DNA of 64,000 bases from Fretibacterium fastidiosum. Its GTDB lineage: Bacteria; Synergistota; Synergistia; Synergistales; Aminobacteriaceae. Below the pieces are notes generated by a model, which worked only from the letters and a program-made list of their open reading frames with translations, was not told the DNA's origin and did no database searches. The stretch covers positions 186,001 to 250,000 of the forward strand of contig NZ_OZ209244.1 of NCBI RefSeq assembly GCF_964642095.1. Direction: 5' to 3'. This document shows, one piece after another, positions 61,503 to 64,000 of the stretch (within the stretch, counting starts at the first letter, position 1; every line of letters starts with the position of its first letter). Position numbers and translations under genes: made by a program.

Positions 61503-62444
61503 ATGTCGATGGCCCTGAAAACAGCGCAAAAAAAACTGAAAAGGATTTTGACGTGCCTGCTTCCAGCCCTCGCCGCAGCGTTTTTTACAGTGGGGGCGGA
61601 GGCGGTGCAGACGTGCCCGCCGCGCGTCGTGATCGACTTCGAGTACGCGGAGGCGAGGGACTTCCACGAGGGGCTGGCCGCCGTGAAGTCCAACGACGCC
61701 TGGGGCTACATCGACAGCCTGGGGCGCATGGTCCTGCCCTTCGTCTATCGGGTCCCGGAGGCGGGGCCCTTCAGCGAGGGGGTAGCCTTCGTGGGAGACC
61801 GCTACATCGACCCCGACGGAAAGCCCGTCTTCGGGGACGCCACCTTCGAGGGAGGGCTGCCCTTCAGCCAGGGGTTCGCTGCCGTGCAGCACGGCGGCCT
61901 CTGGGGCTTCATCGACATGACCGGCCGGTTCGCCATTGCGCCGAGCTTCGAGGCAGCCGGCTCCTTCTCCCAGGGGCTTGCGCCGGTGCGGCGCAACGGA
62001 CTTTGGGGCTACGTTGACGCAGCGGGGCACATGAAGATTCCGCCCCAGTTCCTGAGTGCCGGTCCCTTCAGCGAGGGCCTGGCCCCCGTGGAGGTCGAGG
62101 GGCGGTTCGGCTACATCGACGTGGCGGGACGGGACCGCATCCGGGCCTCCTTCGACGAGGCGGGCCCTTTTAAATACGGCCTCGCCCCCGTGAAACGCCA
62201 CGCGAGCTACCGCGCCTGGGGCTACATCGACGCGCGGGGACGCCTCGTCATCCCCCACCGCTACAACGGGGCCCTGCCCTTCAGCGAGGGGGTCGCCGGG
62301 ACGGCGACGGACGCCCGATGGAGCTTCGTCAACGTGCTGGGGGAGAACGTCCTGAACAATCAATACGACGAGGTGCGGCCCTTCAGCGAGGGCCTGGCCG
62401 CCGTGCGCCAGGAGGACCTGTGGGGGTACATCAGGGCGCAGTGA
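61503..62444 (+). CDS. exported WG-repeat protein
   Basis: 313 residues with a signal peptide (about 1-34, LKRILTCLLPALAAAFFTVGAEA) and about eight WG repeats of 30-35 residues (FSEGLAPV ... GYIDxxGR pattern) filling the rest. Such repeats form beta-rich scaffolds in the periplasm or on the surface; a specific role is not known. The third repeat has lost its WG pair (GDRYIDPDG). The ATG at 61503 follows AAAGGA; an in-frame ATG at 61446 would lengthen the signal region. It precedes the YfcC gene, probably as a separate unit. Confidence 0.85.
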   Translation: MSMALKTAQKKLKRILTCLLPALAAAFFTVGAEAVQTCPPRVVIDFEYAEARDFHEGLAAVKSNDAWGYIDSLGRMVLPFVYRVPEAGPFSEGVAFVGDRYIDPDGKPVFGDATFEGGLPFSQGFAAVQHGGLWGFIDMTGRFAIAPSFEAAGSFSQGLAPVRRNGLWGYVDAAGHMKIPPQFLSAGPFSEGLAPVEVEGRFGYIDVAGRDRIRASFDEAGPFKYGLAPVKRHASYRAWGYIDARGRLVIPHRYNGALPFSEGVAGTATDARWSFVNVLGENVLNNQYDEVRPFSEGLAAVRQEDLWGYIRAQ

Positions 62445-62525
62445 GGAACGATCCGGACGCGCCCGCATCGACCTCGCGGGCCGGCAGGCGTTCGGGCGCG
62501 GCCGCGCCGCAACCGTACAGATTCA

Positions 62526-62540
62526 GGAGGACTTCGTCCT
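62526..62540. other. small hairpin before the second YfcC gene
   Basis: GAGGAC-TTC-GTCCTC forms a 6-base stem, 80 bases past the WG-gene stop. It may be a weak terminator. A TATAAT follows at 62554-62559, too close to the ribosome site to be a confident promoter. Confidence 0.35.
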
Positions 62541-62580
62541 CGCGATTTATTTCTATAATTATTTTTAGGAGGAATTCAAA

Positions 62581-64000
<1,420 letters not shown>

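Noticed and set aside
61332..62468. A repetitive minus-strand frame opposite the WG-repeat gene
   Set aside because: Its repeats only mirror the WG repeats on the other strand.

Overview
The window looks like chromosomal DNA of a Gram-negative, strictly peptide- and amino-acid-fermenting anaerobe; a member of the Synergistota is the best fit. This is inferred from GC-rich coding sequence, many signal peptides, frequent GTG and TTG starts, and gene content: an arginine deiminase pathway, several peptidases, an oligopeptide ABC transporter, a TAXI-TRAP transporter, YfcC-type carriers, a 5-oxoprolinase operon and the selenium-associated protein YedF. No rRNA, tRNA, integrase or CRISPR array was seen. 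Most genes lie on the minus strand.

Layout. 1-2.7 kb: mnmE and a CCA-transferase-like gene whose catalytic residues look lost. 3-7 kb: an M20 amidohydrolase with a YfcC carrier, then an M24 Xaa-Pro peptidase. 7-16.8 kb: a ten-gene minus-strand locus (FTR1 permease, P19-like protein, DUF2318 membrane protein, three FtsX-type permeases, two ATPases, an FMN-binding protein, DUF4418). It matches the P19 iron-uptake cluster of Campylobacter, with a flavin module where Campylobacter has thioredoxin-like genes. A large nested dyad covers its promoter.

17-30 kb: a region for guanidino compounds. Carbamate kinase and ornithine carbamoyltransferase lie at one end. A cysteine phytase and an Rpn-type nuclease follow, then a lower-GC pair (NCS1 permease, creatininase), arginine deiminase, a sodium symporter with a 36-residue partner, an arginine:glycine amidinotransferase homologue and a divergent PucR/CdaR-type regulator. 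Together these could form a cycle that turns creatinine or creatine into ATP: creatininase opens creatinine; the amidinotransferase moves the amidino group to ornithine, making arginine; deiminase, carbamoyltransferase and kinase then yield ATP and regenerate ornithine. The separate reactions are known in these families. The cycle itself is my inference and the most interesting hypothesis in the window.

30-36 kb: a mobile-element-like repeat, a TudS-related protein and a Ugp/Mal-type sugar or glycerophosphate ABC transporter. 36-41 kb: yedF and a 5-oxoprolinase operon (pxpA, pxpC, pxpB, NRAMP homologue, YcsI homologue). 42-45 kb: TAXI-TRAP transporter and a frameshifted gene fragment. 45-47 kb: a dispersed repeat and a second Rpn-type gene. 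47-56 kb: M18 peptidase, opp operon, M42 peptidase, YbjQ. 56-64 kb: a solute-binding protein whose two halves appear circularly permuted, an aconitase-family hydratase, leucyl aminopeptidase, a WG-repeat protein and a second YfcC carrier cut by the right edge.
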